A DNA stretch of 64,000 bases from Pseudomonas moraviensis (GCF_900105805.1 NZ_LT629788.1:2170001-2234000), one strand, 5' to 3'; shown: positions 25,392-34,271, numbered from the stretch's first letter. Notes: generated by a model not told the origin, from the letters alone. Numbers and translations are program-made.

Positions 25392-26795
25392 TCAGCGCGC
25401 AGCGACGGCTTGCGCAGTGGCATCGCTGAAATCGAACACCTTGCCGCCCTGCGCCGTGGCGTATTGCTGGGCCTGGCCCTTGAGCAGAAATGCGCTGAGG
25501 CGGCCCTTGGCATCGCTGGCAAACCAGGCTTGTTCAGCGAGCAACTTGATCCCGCTGTCACTGGCCTGCGCATACACCGCACGAATGTTCTTGCCCTCCT
25601 GCTTGAGCGCAGCCAGGGCGGTGAACGCCGATTCAGCCGAGCCGTAACGGCGGACTTTTTCCTCACCGCGCACCCAGATCTCAGCGACATGGCTAACGTC
25701 GGTGATGGCCTTGCCCGTCGCCGCATCCACACCCGGTAAAGGCGTCTGCGCGTAGTTGGCCAGTTGCGCGGTGTAATCGAGGTTCGAGGCCTTGAAAGCG
25801 GCGCGGATGTACTGGTCGTCGATGAAAGTATTCAGATCAAGCCCGCGATCGGCTTTCTTCAGCAGCTTCAACGTGTCGATGGCGGTGCCGACGGCCTGAC
25901 GATATTCAGGTTTCCAGCTCAGGTCGCGGGTCTGCACGCCCAGCGGGCCGTGGAACAGGTAGTTGACCTCGGCATCGACGCCGGTGACTTTGGCGATCAG
26001 CTCGCTGTACTTCTCCGGCTCGGCGGCGAGCAGTTGATTGGCTTCGATGCTGGCGCGCAGGTAGGCGACGACAATTTCCGGGTACTTTTTCGCATAGGCC
26101 TGATCCACCAGCGCGCCATGGAAGGTCGGCGCGTTGGCCTGGGCGCCGTCGTAGATCTTGCGGGCGAAACCACGGCTCGGGAACAGTTCGGCGAACGGCA
26201 CGAAATCGGCGTGTGCATCGATCTTCCCGGCTTGCAGGGCGGAGCCGGCGACTTCCGGTGGCTGGGCGATGATGTTGACATCCTTGAGCGGGTCCCAGCC
26301 CTGCTCTGCCACGGCGCGCAGCAACATGCCGTGGGCCGTCGAGGCGAATGGCACGGAAATGGTCTTGCCCTTGAGTTCACTCAGGCTCTGCACGGCCGAG
26401 GCGCTCGGCACGACGATGCCGTTGCCGCTGCCCTTGATGCTGCCCGACAGCACGCTGATGAACAGGCTGTGCTTGCCCGCCGTTTCGAACGCCACACCAT
26501 TGAACGCACCGGGGAAATCAGCCATGGCGCCGAAGTCGAGTTTGCCCGCGACCATCTCGTTGGTCAGCGGCGCGCCACTGGTGAAGTTCTTCCACTGCAC
26601 GTCGTACTTCGCGTCTTTGTAGGCGCCGTCGTGGGGCAGGTATTTTTCCAGCAGACCGAGTTCACGGATCAACAGGCCGCCGGCGGCGCAGTTGATGGTG
26701 GTGTCCTGAGTGCCGATGGCGATGCGGATGGTTTCGGCCGAGGCCGACAAGGTCAACGAAGCCAGTACCAGACCGGCAAGTGCTGCACGCAACAT
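25392..26795 (-). CDS. ABC transporter periplasmic substrate-binding protein, NrtA/TauA-like
   Basis: The start at 26795 (MLRAALAGLVLASLTLSASA) gives a clean signal peptide and has GAGGGG eight bases upstream. The mature protein (about 445 aa) shows the NMT1/NrtA fold: FTSGAPLTNEMVAGKLDFGAMADFPG, GKTISVPFASTAHGMLLRAV and VVAYLRASIEANQLL. At 467 aa it is longer than the usual 320-340 aa; the extra C-terminal 120 residues contain YAQTPLPGVDAATGKAITDVSH. The ligand is unknown: taurine, sulfonates, nitrate-like anions or thiamine precursors are all seen in the family. Confidence 0.9.
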   Translation of the reverse strand: MLRAALAGLVLASLTLSASAETIRIAIGTQDTTINCAAGGLLIRELGLLEKYLPHDGAYKDAKYDVQWKNFTSGAPLTNEMVAGKLDFGAMADFPGAFNGVAFETAGKHSLFISVLSGSIKGSGNGIVVPSASAVQSLSELKGKTISVPFASTAHGMLLRAVAEQGWDPLKDVNIIAQPPEVAGSALQAGKIDAHADFVPFAELFPSRGFARKIYDGAQANAPTFHGALVDQAYAKKYPEIVVAYLRASIEANQLLAAEPEKYSELIAKVTGVDAEVNYLFHGPLGVQTRDLSWKPEYRQAVGTAIDTLKLLKKADRGLDLNTFIDDQYIRAAFKASNLDYTAQLANYAQTPLPGVDAATGKAITDVSHVAEIWVRGEEKVRRYGSAESAFTALAALKQEGKNIRAVYAQASDSGIKLLAEQAWFASDAKGRLSAFLLKGQAQQYATAQGGKVFDFSDATAQAVAAR

Positions 26796-26936
26796 GAGTG
26801 TTTCCCCTCGAATCATTGGTTTGAGATTCGTCTCCGCCGCGATCAGGGCGCGGTGGGAAACGAGGGGTTTTCGGTGAATCGAGCGTCCGGGGTTTCCGGA
26901 TGGCTTTGGTTTGTCACAGTTCCAAATGTAGGAGTG

Positions 26937-27015
26937 AGCCTGCTCGCGATAGCGGTGTGTCAGCTAACACATCTACATCTGACCCACCGCTATCGCGAGC
27001 AGGCTCACTCCTACA
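26937..27015. repeat. REP inverted pair (REPIN)
   Basis: TGTAGGAGTGAGCCTGCTCG is mirrored by CGAGCAGGCTCACTCCTACA. It separates the ferredoxin stop from the binding-protein promoter region and may end or protect the upstream mRNA. Confidence 0.9.
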
Positions 27016-27027
27016 GGGGAAAGCGTT

Positions 27028-27273
27028 TCAACGCAGGAGATAGGGGATTTCGACTTTGACGGCCCCCGTCGGGCAATCCTTCTCGCACGGCATGCAGTAC
27101 CAGCATTCATCGAAGGCCATGTAGGCCTTTTGCGTGGCCGGGTTGATCGCCAGCAGGTCCATCGGGCAGACGTCGACACACACGGTGCAGCCCTTTTCGG
27201 CGATGCATTTGTCCTCGTCCACGGTGACCGGGGCGTTGGAGCGGAAGAAGATTTCCTGAGCTTGATAAGCCAT
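27028..27273 (-). CDS. AprB-like 2[4Fe-4S] ferredoxin
   Basis: The 81-residue protein has two cluster motifs: CIAEKGCTVCVDVCPMDLLAI and CWYCMPCEKDCPTGA. The spacing and the ECWYCMPCEKDCP phrase resemble AprB, the beta subunit of adenylylsulfate reductase, more than generic ferredoxins. It lies 27 bases after the flavoprotein stop, so the pair should form an electron-transfer complex like AprAB. Pseudomonas does not respire sulfate, so another substrate is likely. A ribosome-like AGAGAG lies upstream. A REP pair follows the stop. Confidence 0.9.
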   Translation of the reverse strand: MAYQAQEIFFRSNAPVTVDEDKCIAEKGCTVCVDVCPMDLLAINPATQKAYMAFDECWYCMPCEKDCPTGAVKVEIPYLLR

Positions 27274-27300
27274 GGTTCGGACTCTCTGAAAAATGATGCT

Positions 27301-29031
27301 TCAAGCGGCGAAAGCGCCGACCCGCAGGCGGTCGTAGGCCTGCATTTCCTCGGCGTCGAGCGGGATGATGTAAGGCTCGACAGCTTTCTTGAAACTGCGC
27401 ATGCGGCCGTCCTCGCCCTTCTTCAGATGGCAATGGCAGAACCATTCGGCATCGTTGCGTTGCGGATGGTCGACGCGATAGTGGTACAGGCCCCAGCGGC
27501 TTTCGGCGCGGAACAACGACGCGCGGGCGGCCATTTCGGCGCAGTCGCGGATCACGCTGGTTTCCATCGCGCGCATCAATTCATGAGCGTTGTTGGCTTT
27601 CATCTGCTCGAGATCGCGTTCGATGTCGCTGAAACGTTGCAGACCAATCTGCATCTTCCTGGTCACTTTCGGCGGTTGCAGGTAGTCGTTGACGAAGCGC
27701 CGCAGCTTGTACTCGACCTGCGCCGGCGGCAGGCCTTCTGCGCGATCGAGCGGCGCGTAGACCCGGGCTTTTTCCCTGGCGATCTGCTCGGCGTCCAGTG
27801 CGGAAAACTCGCGGTCGGCGACAAACTCCGCGGCGTTGTGCCCGGCGAACCAGCCGTAAGTGAACGCGCCAAGCATGTAGTTGTGCGGCACCGCAGCCAT
27901 GTCGCCGGCCGAGTACAAGCCCTTCACCGACGTCTCGGCACGCTCGTTGACCCACACGCCGGACGCCGAGTGACCGCTACAGAAACCGATTTCCGAAATA
28001 TGCATTTCGACCATCTGCGTGCGGTAGTCGGTGCCACGATTGGCGTGGAACTGGCCACGGCTCGGGCGCTCGTTGCTGTGCAGGATTTCCTCGATGTTCT
28101 GGATGGTTTCCTCGGCCAGGTGATCGAGCTTGAGAAACACCGGGCCGTTGCCGCTTTCCAGTTCCTGATGGAATTCCCACATCATCTGCCCGCTCCAGTA
28201 GTCGCACTCGATGAAGCGTTCGCCCTTGTTGTTGGCGGTGTAGCCACCCAGCGGGCCGGTGACGTAGGCGCAGGCCGGGCCGTTGTAATCCTTGATCAGC
28301 GGGTTGATCTGGAAGCACTCGAGGTTCGCCAGTTCGGCGCCGGCGTGATAGGCCATCGCGTAGCCGTCACCCGCATTGGTCGGGTTTTCGTAAGTGCCCA
28401 TCAGGTAGCCCGACGAAGGCAGACCGAGGCGTCCGGCCGCGCCGCAGGCAAGAATCACCGCTTTGGCCTTGATCACATGGAAGTCGGCGGTGCGGCAGTC
28501 GAAGCCCATGACACCGTTGACCGCGCCCTCCTCGTCAGTCAGCAAACGCGTGCAGACCAGACGATTGGTGATGCTCACCCGTGCGCGTTTCAACTGCCGA
28601 TACAGGACCTTCTTGATGTCGTGCCCTTCCGGCATCGGCAACACATAGGCGCCCATGTGGTGGACCTTTTTCACCGCGTAGTCGCCGGTTTCGTCCTTCT
28701 CGAACTTCACCCCCCAACGGTCGAGCTGCTCGATGGTTTCGAAACTGTGGGTGGCGTAGGCGTAAACCGCCGCCTGATTGACGATGCCGTCATTGGCGAT
28801 GGTTATTTCCTTGGTGTACTGCTCCGGCGTCGAATGCCCCGGGATGATCGCGTTGTTCAGGCCGTCCATGCCCATGCTGATCGCGCCGCTGCGTTTGACG
28901 TTGGCCTTGTCGACCAGCAACACGCGCAAATCGCGGTTCTTCTCTTTGGCCTTGATCGCCGCCATCGGCCCGGCCGTACCACCGCCAATCACGACGATGT
29001 CGTATTCCTGTTCTAGAACGTTGCGGGTCAT
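27301..29031 (-). CDS. AprA-like FAD oxidoreductase (fumarate/APS reductase superfamily)
   Basis: The 576-residue protein has the FAD dinucleotide motif IGGGTAGPMAAIKAK (about 15-30) and the flavin-subunit segment VKRSGAISMGMDGLNNAI, close to AprA. Later, GCGAAG-like ACGAAGRLGLPSSG, FSGHSASGVWVNERAE and SAGDMAAVPHNYMLGAF are the FAD-closing motifs. The C-terminal helical part (RAMETSVIRDCAEMAARASLFRAESRWGLYHYR) fits fumarate reductase and AprA. Its start overlaps the regulator stop as ATGA. I infer an oxidoreductase acting on an imported sulfur-containing or acidic compound with the ferredoxin as electron partner. Confidence 0.9.
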   Translation of the reverse strand: MTRNVLEQEYDIVVIGGGTAGPMAAIKAKEKNRDLRVLLVDKANVKRSGAISMGMDGLNNAIIPGHSTPEQYTKEITIANDGIVNQAAVYAYATHSFETIEQLDRWGVKFEKDETGDYAVKKVHHMGAYVLPMPEGHDIKKVLYRQLKRARVSITNRLVCTRLLTDEEGAVNGVMGFDCRTADFHVIKAKAVILACGAAGRLGLPSSGYLMGTYENPTNAGDGYAMAYHAGAELANLECFQINPLIKDYNGPACAYVTGPLGGYTANNKGERFIECDYWSGQMMWEFHQELESGNGPVFLKLDHLAEETIQNIEEILHSNERPSRGQFHANRGTDYRTQMVEMHISEIGFCSGHSASGVWVNERAETSVKGLYSAGDMAAVPHNYMLGAFTYGWFAGHNAAEFVADREFSALDAEQIAREKARVYAPLDRAEGLPPAQVEYKLRRFVNDYLQPPKVTRKMQIGLQRFSDIERDLEQMKANNAHELMRAMETSVIRDCAEMAARASLFRAESRWGLYHYRVDHPQRNDAEWFCHCHLKKGEDGRMRSFKKAVEPYIIPLDAEEMQAYDRLRVGAFAA

Positions 29032-29780
29032 GCCTGCTCCCCTTTCTGCCGGTCGATCCGCAGGCGGTACTGGAACGCATCGCCACGGTAATAAAGGTGT
29101 TCGAAGTCCAGCGGCTGGCCCTGGGCGTCGTGGGTCAAACGCTCGATGCGCATGATCGGCGAGCCGGCTTCAACGTTGAGTGCCTGGGTCAGGTCGCTAT
29201 CGGCCAGCACCGCGTCGATGGCCAGATCGGCGTGGCCGAGGGCGATGCCACAGTCGTTTTCCAGGATCAGAAAGATGTCGCGAGTCACCAGATCCGCCTT
29301 CTCCAGCCGCTCGCCGAGCGCTTTGGGCAGGTAGGTGATTTCCAGCGAGATCGGCTCGCGGTTGATCAGCCGTACGCGCTTGATCTGCGCGACGATCTCG
29401 CCTTCGGCCACCTGCAGACGCTCGGCAACACGTTTGTCAGCGGCGATGAATTTGAAGCTGCGCAGGCGGTTGATCACCTCGTAGCCGCGCCCGGTCATCG
29501 ACTCGGCAAGGCCTTGCAGGCTGCTGACGTTTTGAAAGGTTTTCGGCTTGGCGACGAAGGTGCCCTTGCCATGGATCTTGAAGATCAGCCCTTCCTTTTG
29601 CAGATCGCCCAGGGCCTGGCGCACGGTGATGCGGCTGACTTTGAACAGTGCACCGAGCTCGCTTTCAGAAGGCATCTGACTATCTTGCGGGTATTCGCCA
29701 TCGAGAATTCGCGCACGCAGGACATCGCGCAACTGGGTGTGCAGCGGAACGCTACTGAGGGAGAGAACGTTGTCGGTCAT
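29028..29780 (-). CDS. GntR-family regulator with UTRA domain (HutC type)
   Basis: I use ATG 29780 (MTDNVLSLSSVPLHTQ) because ATG 29798 lies inside the palindrome at 29794-29811; neither has a strong ribosome site. The 250 residues have a winged helix (10-80, PSESELGALFKVSRITVRQALGDLQ) and a UTRA ligand domain (95-245, REPISLEITYLP, LDFEHLYYRGDAFQYRL). HutC-type proteins repress and are relieved by a pathway metabolite. As first gene of the unit, overlapping the flavoprotein start, it probably autoregulates all downstream genes. Confidence 0.9.
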   Translation of the reverse strand: MTDNVLSLSSVPLHTQLRDVLRARILDGEYPQDSQMPSESELGALFKVSRITVRQALGDLQKEGLIFKIHGKGTFVAKPKTFQNVSSLQGLAESMTGRGYEVINRLRSFKFIAADKRVAERLQVAEGEIVAQIKRVRLINREPISLEITYLPKALGERLEKADLVTRDIFLILENDCGIALGHADLAIDAVLADSDLTQALNVEAGSPIMRIERLTHDAQGQPLDFEHLYYRGDAFQYRLRIDRQKGEQA

Positions 29781-29793
29781 CACGGAATCACTT

Positions 29794-29811
29794 GTCATAA
29801 CGAGTTATGAC
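29794..29811. promoter_or_regulatory. Probable operator of the GntR/UTRA regulator
   Basis: GTCATAACGAGTTATGAC has perfect 8-base arms around GA. An extra half-site GTTATGAC follows at 29826-29833, and CATAAC appears near 29858. The position immediately upstream of the regulator start fits autorepression. Confidence 0.75.
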
Positions 29812-29883
29812 GTGATCTTAGAGACGTTATGACAAGCTTGAGAAATATTGTTTGGGCATAACCTTAGATTCGCCCTAGAGATG

Positions 29884-29963
29884 CAAAAGATCGCAGCCTT
29901 CGGCAGCTCCTACAGATTGAATGCGATTGCCCTGTAGGAACTGCCGAAGGCTGCGATCTTTTG
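29884..29963. repeat. Inverted repeat of the AAGATCGCAGCCTTCGGCAG family
   Basis: CAAAAGATCGCAGCCTTCGG and its reverse complement CCGAAGGCTGCGATCTTTTG flank a 30-base centre that also pairs (CAGCTCCTACAG with CTGTAGGA). It lies between the Dyp peroxidase stop and the regulator promoter and could act as a terminator. Confidence 0.85.
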
Positions 29964-29985
29964 ACGTTACCCTTTTGCTCAATCC

Positions 29986-30873
29986 TCAGCCGATGCGCAG
30001 CGCACGCAGATCAAGGCGTCCGTCCACGAGCGGCGGGCACCAGTAGTAGCCGCCGGTGATCGGTCGGCTGATCTGGTACAGGCCATCGGCGATTCCGTCT
30101 TCCAGACCGCTCATGCGCCGCAGTTGTGCTTCGAAGGCATCGAGGGAAAAACCGAAAGCGAGGAACATCAAACCGGCGCGGTCGCCTTCGATCCATGGCA
30201 TCGAGCGGCGCACCACGAAAGCTTCCGGGGCGAAGCTTTCCTGGGCGGTGCGTTTGACGTGGGCGGAGATCGGCGCGTCGTCGATTTCTTCGTTATCGCT
30301 CAGGCGACGCCCCATGATGTCGTCCTTGGCGCCAGCAGTGAGGCGATGAAAGCTCTTGAGATCGTGCTGCCACTGCTGGATCGCGGCGAAACTGCCTCCG
30401 ACCAGCCCATCAGCGCCGGTGCTCAGCAACGCGGCGGCGACAGCGGCGTCGTCATGGGGGTTTTCCGTGCCGTCTTCGTAACCGGTGAGGTCGTGGCCTT
30501 CCATGTGGCGGAAGGCTTCCTGCATCTGCACCAGGCGCAAGGCCGGGGCCAGCGCGGCTTCGATGGCATTGCTGCGATTGAGCAATTCACCCCGGTCGAC
30601 ACCGTGCAACCAGACCCACAACGCATGCTGGGTCGACGGGTTGTCCACGCCGACGCCGGTCAGGGCCGGGAAGCTGCGCAGGCCAGCGATCTCAACGTTC
30701 AGCGCCTTGGTCAACGACTCACCAAAGCCCACCACTGCCGACTTGCCATCCACCAGCATCAGCAGGTTGTCGATCGCTTGCGGCAAGGCTTCCACCGACG
30801 CCAGAGCGAAAAACAGATGACGTGCTTGCGCAGGAACAGGGGTGGCGAGAATGCCCGGCTGGTAGTAACTCAT
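29986..30873 (-). CDS. Dyp-type haem peroxidase
   Basis: The 295-residue protein has the Dyp fingerprint GYEDGTEN with the distal catalytic Asp134 and a likely proximal haem ligand His205 (ISAHVKRT). RRSMPWIEGDRAGLMFLAFGFSLDAFEAQLRRM is the conserved C-terminal haem-pocket region. There is no signal peptide, so it is cytosolic or encapsulated; no encapsulin gene is adjacent. Dyp enzymes oxidise dyes and aromatic compounds with hydrogen peroxide. The start has GGAG about eight bases upstream (AAGGAGTTCAC). It follows the DUF72 gene in the same direction. Confidence 0.93.
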   Translation of the reverse strand: MSYYQPGILATPVPAQARHLFFALASVEALPQAIDNLLMLVDGKSAVVGFGESLTKALNVEIAGLRSFPALTGVGVDNPSTQHALWVWLHGVDRGELLNRSNAIEAALAPALRLVQMQEAFRHMEGHDLTGYEDGTENPHDDAAVAAALLSTGADGLVGGSFAAIQQWQHDLKSFHRLTAGAKDDIMGRRLSDNEEIDDAPISAHVKRTAQESFAPEAFVVRRSMPWIEGDRAGLMFLAFGFSLDAFEAQLRRMSGLEDGIADGLYQISRPITGGYYWCPPLVDGRLDLRALRIG

Positions 30874-30948
30874 GTGAACTCCTTGAAAAAGTGCGCGGAG
30901 TTTACCTGTAGCCGGATGGTTTGTGTGGGTGGCGAAAGCGTCGCTGTT

Positions 30949-31671
30949 TCAGCGTGAACGGCCTTCGATCAACGCCTTCAAAGCCAGCGCATCTGCCGTG
31001 GCCGCGCCGCTGGCGGTGTTGTCGAAGATGCACCAGATGTCTCTGCCTTCGGCTTTCGCACTCTGCAGGGTCTGAACAAGCTGCCGCAGACAAGCCGCGT
31101 CATAAGCGCTGTGATAAATCCGCGGCGAGCCATGCAAGCGCCAATACTGCAGGCCCTGCCAGCCGCCCGGCGCGGTGTCGGTGCTGATCCGTGACGGATC
31201 GACCGCTGCCTGGGCAATCTGCAGCTCCACCAGCAGTGCCTCAGCGTCAGTCCATGATTCGTGTCGCGGTTCCAGCACCACGCTGCCTTGAAAACGCTCG
31301 CGCAAGGCGCGGAAGAAAGCCTCGGCCACCGGCGCATCGAACGCCAGTTTCGGTGGCAGTTGCACCAGCAGGCAGCCGAGTCGATCACCCAAGCCTTCGC
31401 ACTGGCCGAGAAACTCATCAAGCGCGGCCACGCTGTCCGCCAGCCGTTGCTCATGGGTGATGAGCTTCGGCACTTTGACGGCGAAGCGAAAGTCCGGTGG
31501 CACTGAGTCGGCCCAGCGCTCGTAGGTCTGGCGTCGATGCGGGCGGTAGAACGAGCTGTTGATCTCCACACAGTTGCAGCGCGCGGCGTAGCGTTGCAAG
31601 TGCGTGCCCTCGGCAGGAAATGCCGGCCAGTGCTCGCGACCGAGGCTCCAGCCGGCACAACCGATGAACAT
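30949..31671 (-). CDS. DUF72 (YecE-like) TIM-barrel protein
   Basis: The start at 31671 (MFIGCAGWSLGREHWPAFP) gives the exact DUF72 opening; the ribosome site is weak, and an in-frame TTG 15 bases upstream is possible. The 240 residues include CVEINSSFYRPHRRQTYERWADSVPPDFRFAVKVPK, LGCLLVQLPPKLAFD, VVLEPRHESW and GRDIWCIFDNTASGAATADAL, all family landmarks. DUF72 proteins adopt a TIM-barrel fold; their reaction is unknown. It lies 25 bases after the pyruvate-oxidase-like gene, so the two are probably co-transcribed. Confidence 0.9.
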   Translation of the reverse strand: MFIGCAGWSLGREHWPAFPAEGTHLQRYAARCNCVEINSSFYRPHRRQTYERWADSVPPDFRFAVKVPKLITHEQRLADSVAALDEFLGQCEGLGDRLGCLLVQLPPKLAFDAPVAEAFFRALRERFQGSVVLEPRHESWTDAEALLVELQIAQAAVDPSRISTDTAPGGWQGLQYWRLHGSPRIYHSAYDAACLRQLVQTLQSAKAEGRDIWCIFDNTASGAATADALALKALIEGRSR

Positions 31672-31696
31672 TACAGGCTCGTTCAAGCGCCCACCG

Positions 31697-33484
31697 TCAT
31701 TTTTTGCCGGGCAACACGGAACCAAGCACCTGCTTGGCGGTTTGCATGATCACCCCGGCCTCGTCCGGATCACCCTTGAGCAGGGTCGTGGCGAATTTCT
31801 TCGCTTGCTCAAGCTTGATGTGCGGTGGCAGCGGCGGCACGTTCGGGTCCGTCTTGAACTCGATCAGCACCGGCACTTCCGAGGCGAGCGCCTGCTCCCA
31901 CGCAGCCGCCACGTCTTCTTCGCGATCAACGAAGATGCCCTTGAGGCCAATGGAAATCGCGAATAAGTGATACGGCACGTCGGGAATGCTCTGCGACGCT
32001 TCAAACTTGGGATCGCCCTCCATCACTCGCTGCTCCCAAGTGACCTGATTGAGGTCTTCGTTGTTGAACACCGCGCAGATCCATTTCGGGCTCTGCCACT
32101 GCCGCCAGTATTTGGCGACGGTGATCAGCTCGGCCATGTTGTTCATCTGCATCGCGCCGTCGCCGACAAGGGCAATCACCGGGCGCTCGGGAAAGGCGAA
32201 TTTCGCCGCGATCGCATACGGCACCGCAGCCCCCATCGAGGCCAGGCCACCGGACAACGAGCATTTCATGCCCCGGCGGATTTTCAGGTCGCGGGCGTAC
32301 CAGTTGGCGCAGGAGCCGGAATCGCTGGTGATGATTGCCTGCTCAGGCAAGCGCGGTGACAGCTCGTAGACCACCCGTTGCGGGTTGACCGGATCGGCCT
32401 TGGCCATGGCGCGTCTCTCCAGGGTTTTCTCCCAACTGCCGCGCCAGCCTTCGATCTTCTTGCGCCATTTGCTTGAGGTTTTCTGTTCCAGCAGCGGCAG
32501 CAACGCAGCGAGGGTTTCCGCTGAATCACCGACCAGATTGACCTCCATCGGATAACGCAGGCTGAGCATGTCCGGTTGCAAATCGATCTGCACGCCGCGC
32601 GCCTGGCCTTCCTTGGGCAGAAATTCGGAATACGGGAAGCCCGAACCGATCATCAACAAGGTGTCGCACTCGCTCATCAGCTTGTAGCTGGGCTCGGTGC
32701 CGAGCAGGCCGATGCTGCCGGTCACCCACTGCAATTCGTCGGGCAACGCCGCTTTGCCCAGCAGCGCTTTGGCCACACCGGCGCCGAGTTTTTCCGCCAC
32801 GGCGATCACTTGATCAGTCGCCTCCAGCGCGCCGGCACCGACCAGAATCGCAACTTTCTCGCCACTGTTGAGCACTTCGGCGGCGCGTTGCAGATCGCTT
32901 TCATAAGGCACGACTTTCGGCTTGCTGTAACCGACGCCGGAATGCGCTGTGCCATGGGCGCGCGCCGGTTGTTCGTAGGGCAGATCCTGCAAGTCATTGG
33001 GCAGGATCAGCGCGGTGACGCGGCGCTCGCCGACGGCAGTTCGCACCGCGCGATCGAGCAGATGGCGCACCTGCGACGGCGCCGAGGCCTGCTGCACGAA
33101 TGCGCCGGCGACATCCTTGAACATCGACACCAGGTCCAGTTCCTGCTGGTAATGACTGCCCAGCGCCGTGCGCGCCTGCTGCCCGACGATGGCCAGCACC
33201 GGCATGTGGTCCATGCGCGCATCGTAGAGGCCGGTGATCAGGTGCGAAGCGCCGGGGCCGGAGGTGGCAATACACACGCCCAGCTCGCCGGTGAACTTGG
33301 CATGGGCCGAGGCCATGAACGCAGCCATTTCCTCGTGCCGTGCCTGGACGAATTCGATCTTGCCTTTGGCCCGGCTCATGGCGCCGAAGACGCCGTTAAT
33401 GCCATCGCCCGGATAGCCAAAAATTCGCGTCACGCCCCATTCGCTGAGCCGTTCCACCAGAAAATCACCTACTGTCTTCGTCAT
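31697..33484 (-). CDS. Thiamine-pyrophosphate enzyme, pyruvate oxidase-like
   Basis: The start at 33484 (MTKTVGDFLVERLSEWGV) follows GAGGG with a short spacer; ATG 33517 is possible. The 595-residue protein has the three TPP domains: the N-terminal Pyr domain with catalytic Glu51 (RHEEMAAF), the central domain (KVAILVGAGALEATDQVI) and the C-terminal PP domain (ALVGDGAMQMNNMAELITVAKYW with FNNEDLNQ). It resembles PoxB-type pyruvate oxidases and related acetolactate synthase-like enzymes. The C-terminus ends in VLGSVLPGKK and lacks an obvious PoxB membrane-binding helix, so the exact substrate is open. Confidence 0.88.
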   Translation of the reverse strand: MTKTVGDFLVERLSEWGVTRIFGYPGDGINGVFGAMSRAKGKIEFVQARHEEMAAFMASAHAKFTGELGVCIATSGPGASHLITGLYDARMDHMPVLAIVGQQARTALGSHYQQELDLVSMFKDVAGAFVQQASAPSQVRHLLDRAVRTAVGERRVTALILPNDLQDLPYEQPARAHGTAHSGVGYSKPKVVPYESDLQRAAEVLNSGEKVAILVGAGALEATDQVIAVAEKLGAGVAKALLGKAALPDELQWVTGSIGLLGTEPSYKLMSECDTLLMIGSGFPYSEFLPKEGQARGVQIDLQPDMLSLRYPMEVNLVGDSAETLAALLPLLEQKTSSKWRKKIEGWRGSWEKTLERRAMAKADPVNPQRVVYELSPRLPEQAIITSDSGSCANWYARDLKIRRGMKCSLSGGLASMGAAVPYAIAAKFAFPERPVIALVGDGAMQMNNMAELITVAKYWRQWQSPKWICAVFNNEDLNQVTWEQRVMEGDPKFEASQSIPDVPYHLFAISIGLKGIFVDREEDVAAAWEQALASEVPVLIEFKTDPNVPPLPPHIKLEQAKKFATTLLKGDPDEAGVIMQTAKQVLGSVLPGKK

Positions 33485-33664
33485 CTTGACCCTCGCCATT
33501 TGCTGCTGCATGGACATGTAAGGGTCTGGACAGCCCGCTTCGCGGTGAAGTTTCGCTGGATTGTCCGGGCATGGACTTTGGCCCCGTGTTTACGCAGCAA
33601 TGATTTTTTGAGGCGAGCACCCTGCCCTGCGGTCGATTGAAAAATGATCGAAGGAGGATTCGCC

Positions 33665-34165
33665 ATGACTGAAGTACAAACCTTGCTGCTCGAACGCAAT
33701 GACTGGGTGCCGAACAATCCGCGTCTGCCGGTGCTGATCTATCGCCACGCGATCACCATCAAGGGCGACGATTCCGCAGCGCGTTTCGAGCAGATGTTCG
33801 GCGCCAACGGCTGGCCAGCGCAGTGGCGCTACGGAATTTATGACTATCACCACTACCACACCGAAGGCCACGAAGTGCTTGGCGTGGCGGCGGGTCAGGC
33901 GCGGTTGATGCTGGGCGGGCCGAATGGGCAGGTCGTCGACGTCAGCGCCGGGGATGTGTTGTTGCTGCCGGCCGGGACTGGCCACTGCAATCTGGGTTCG
34001 AGTGAGGATTTTCTGGTGGTGGGCGCGTATCCGCCGGGGCAGCAGGCAGATATTTGCCGGGAGGCGCCGAGTGATGCGCAGTTGGCGCGGATCGAGGGGC
34101 TGGCGTTTCCTGAGACAGATCCGGTGCAGGGAGTCGGGGGTGCGGTTGGACAGTATTGGATTTGA
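33665..34165 (+). CDS. Cupin-fold protein, YjlB-like
   Basis: ATG 33665 is chosen because AGGAGG lies seven bases upstream. The 166-residue protein (MTEVQTLLLERNDWVPNNPRLPVLIYR) has a cupin core: WRYGIYDYHHYHTEGHEVLGV holds the metal-type His and Glu residues and VSAGDVLLLPAGTGHCNL the second cupin motif. It resembles E. coli and Bacillus YjlB proteins of unknown function. It is divergent from the pyruvate-oxidase-like gene across about 180 bases. A REPIN follows the stop. Confidence 0.85.
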   Translation: MTEVQTLLLERNDWVPNNPRLPVLIYRHAITIKGDDSAARFEQMFGANGWPAQWRYGIYDYHHYHTEGHEVLGVAAGQARLMLGGPNGQVVDVSAGDVLLLPAGTGHCNLGSSEDFLVVGAYPPGQQADICREAPSDAQLARIEGLAFPETDPVQGVGGAVGQYWI

Positions 34166-34183
34166 TGATTCACCACATAACCC

Positions 34184-34271
34184 TGTAGGAGTGAGCCTGC
34201 TCGCGATGCGGTGTGTCAGTCATTACTTCTCTACCTGATACACCGCTATCGCGAGCAGGCTCACTCCTACA
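34184..34271. repeat. REP inverted pair (REPIN)
   Basis: TGTAGGAGTGAGCCTGCTCG and the inverted copy ending CTCACTCCTACA flank a 45-base spacer just after the cupin gene. The gene for the glutathione enzyme starts 100 bases further on. Confidence 0.9.

Noticed and set aside
27130..29016. A 628-codon frame antisense to the AprA-like gene
   Set aside because: The opposite strand carries clear FAD motifs and overlapping start-stop coupling, so this is a shadow.
27028..29031. Dissimilatory sulfate reduction genes
   Set aside because: Only AprA-like and AprB-like proteins are present; sat and dsr genes are missing and the host looks like Pseudomonas.
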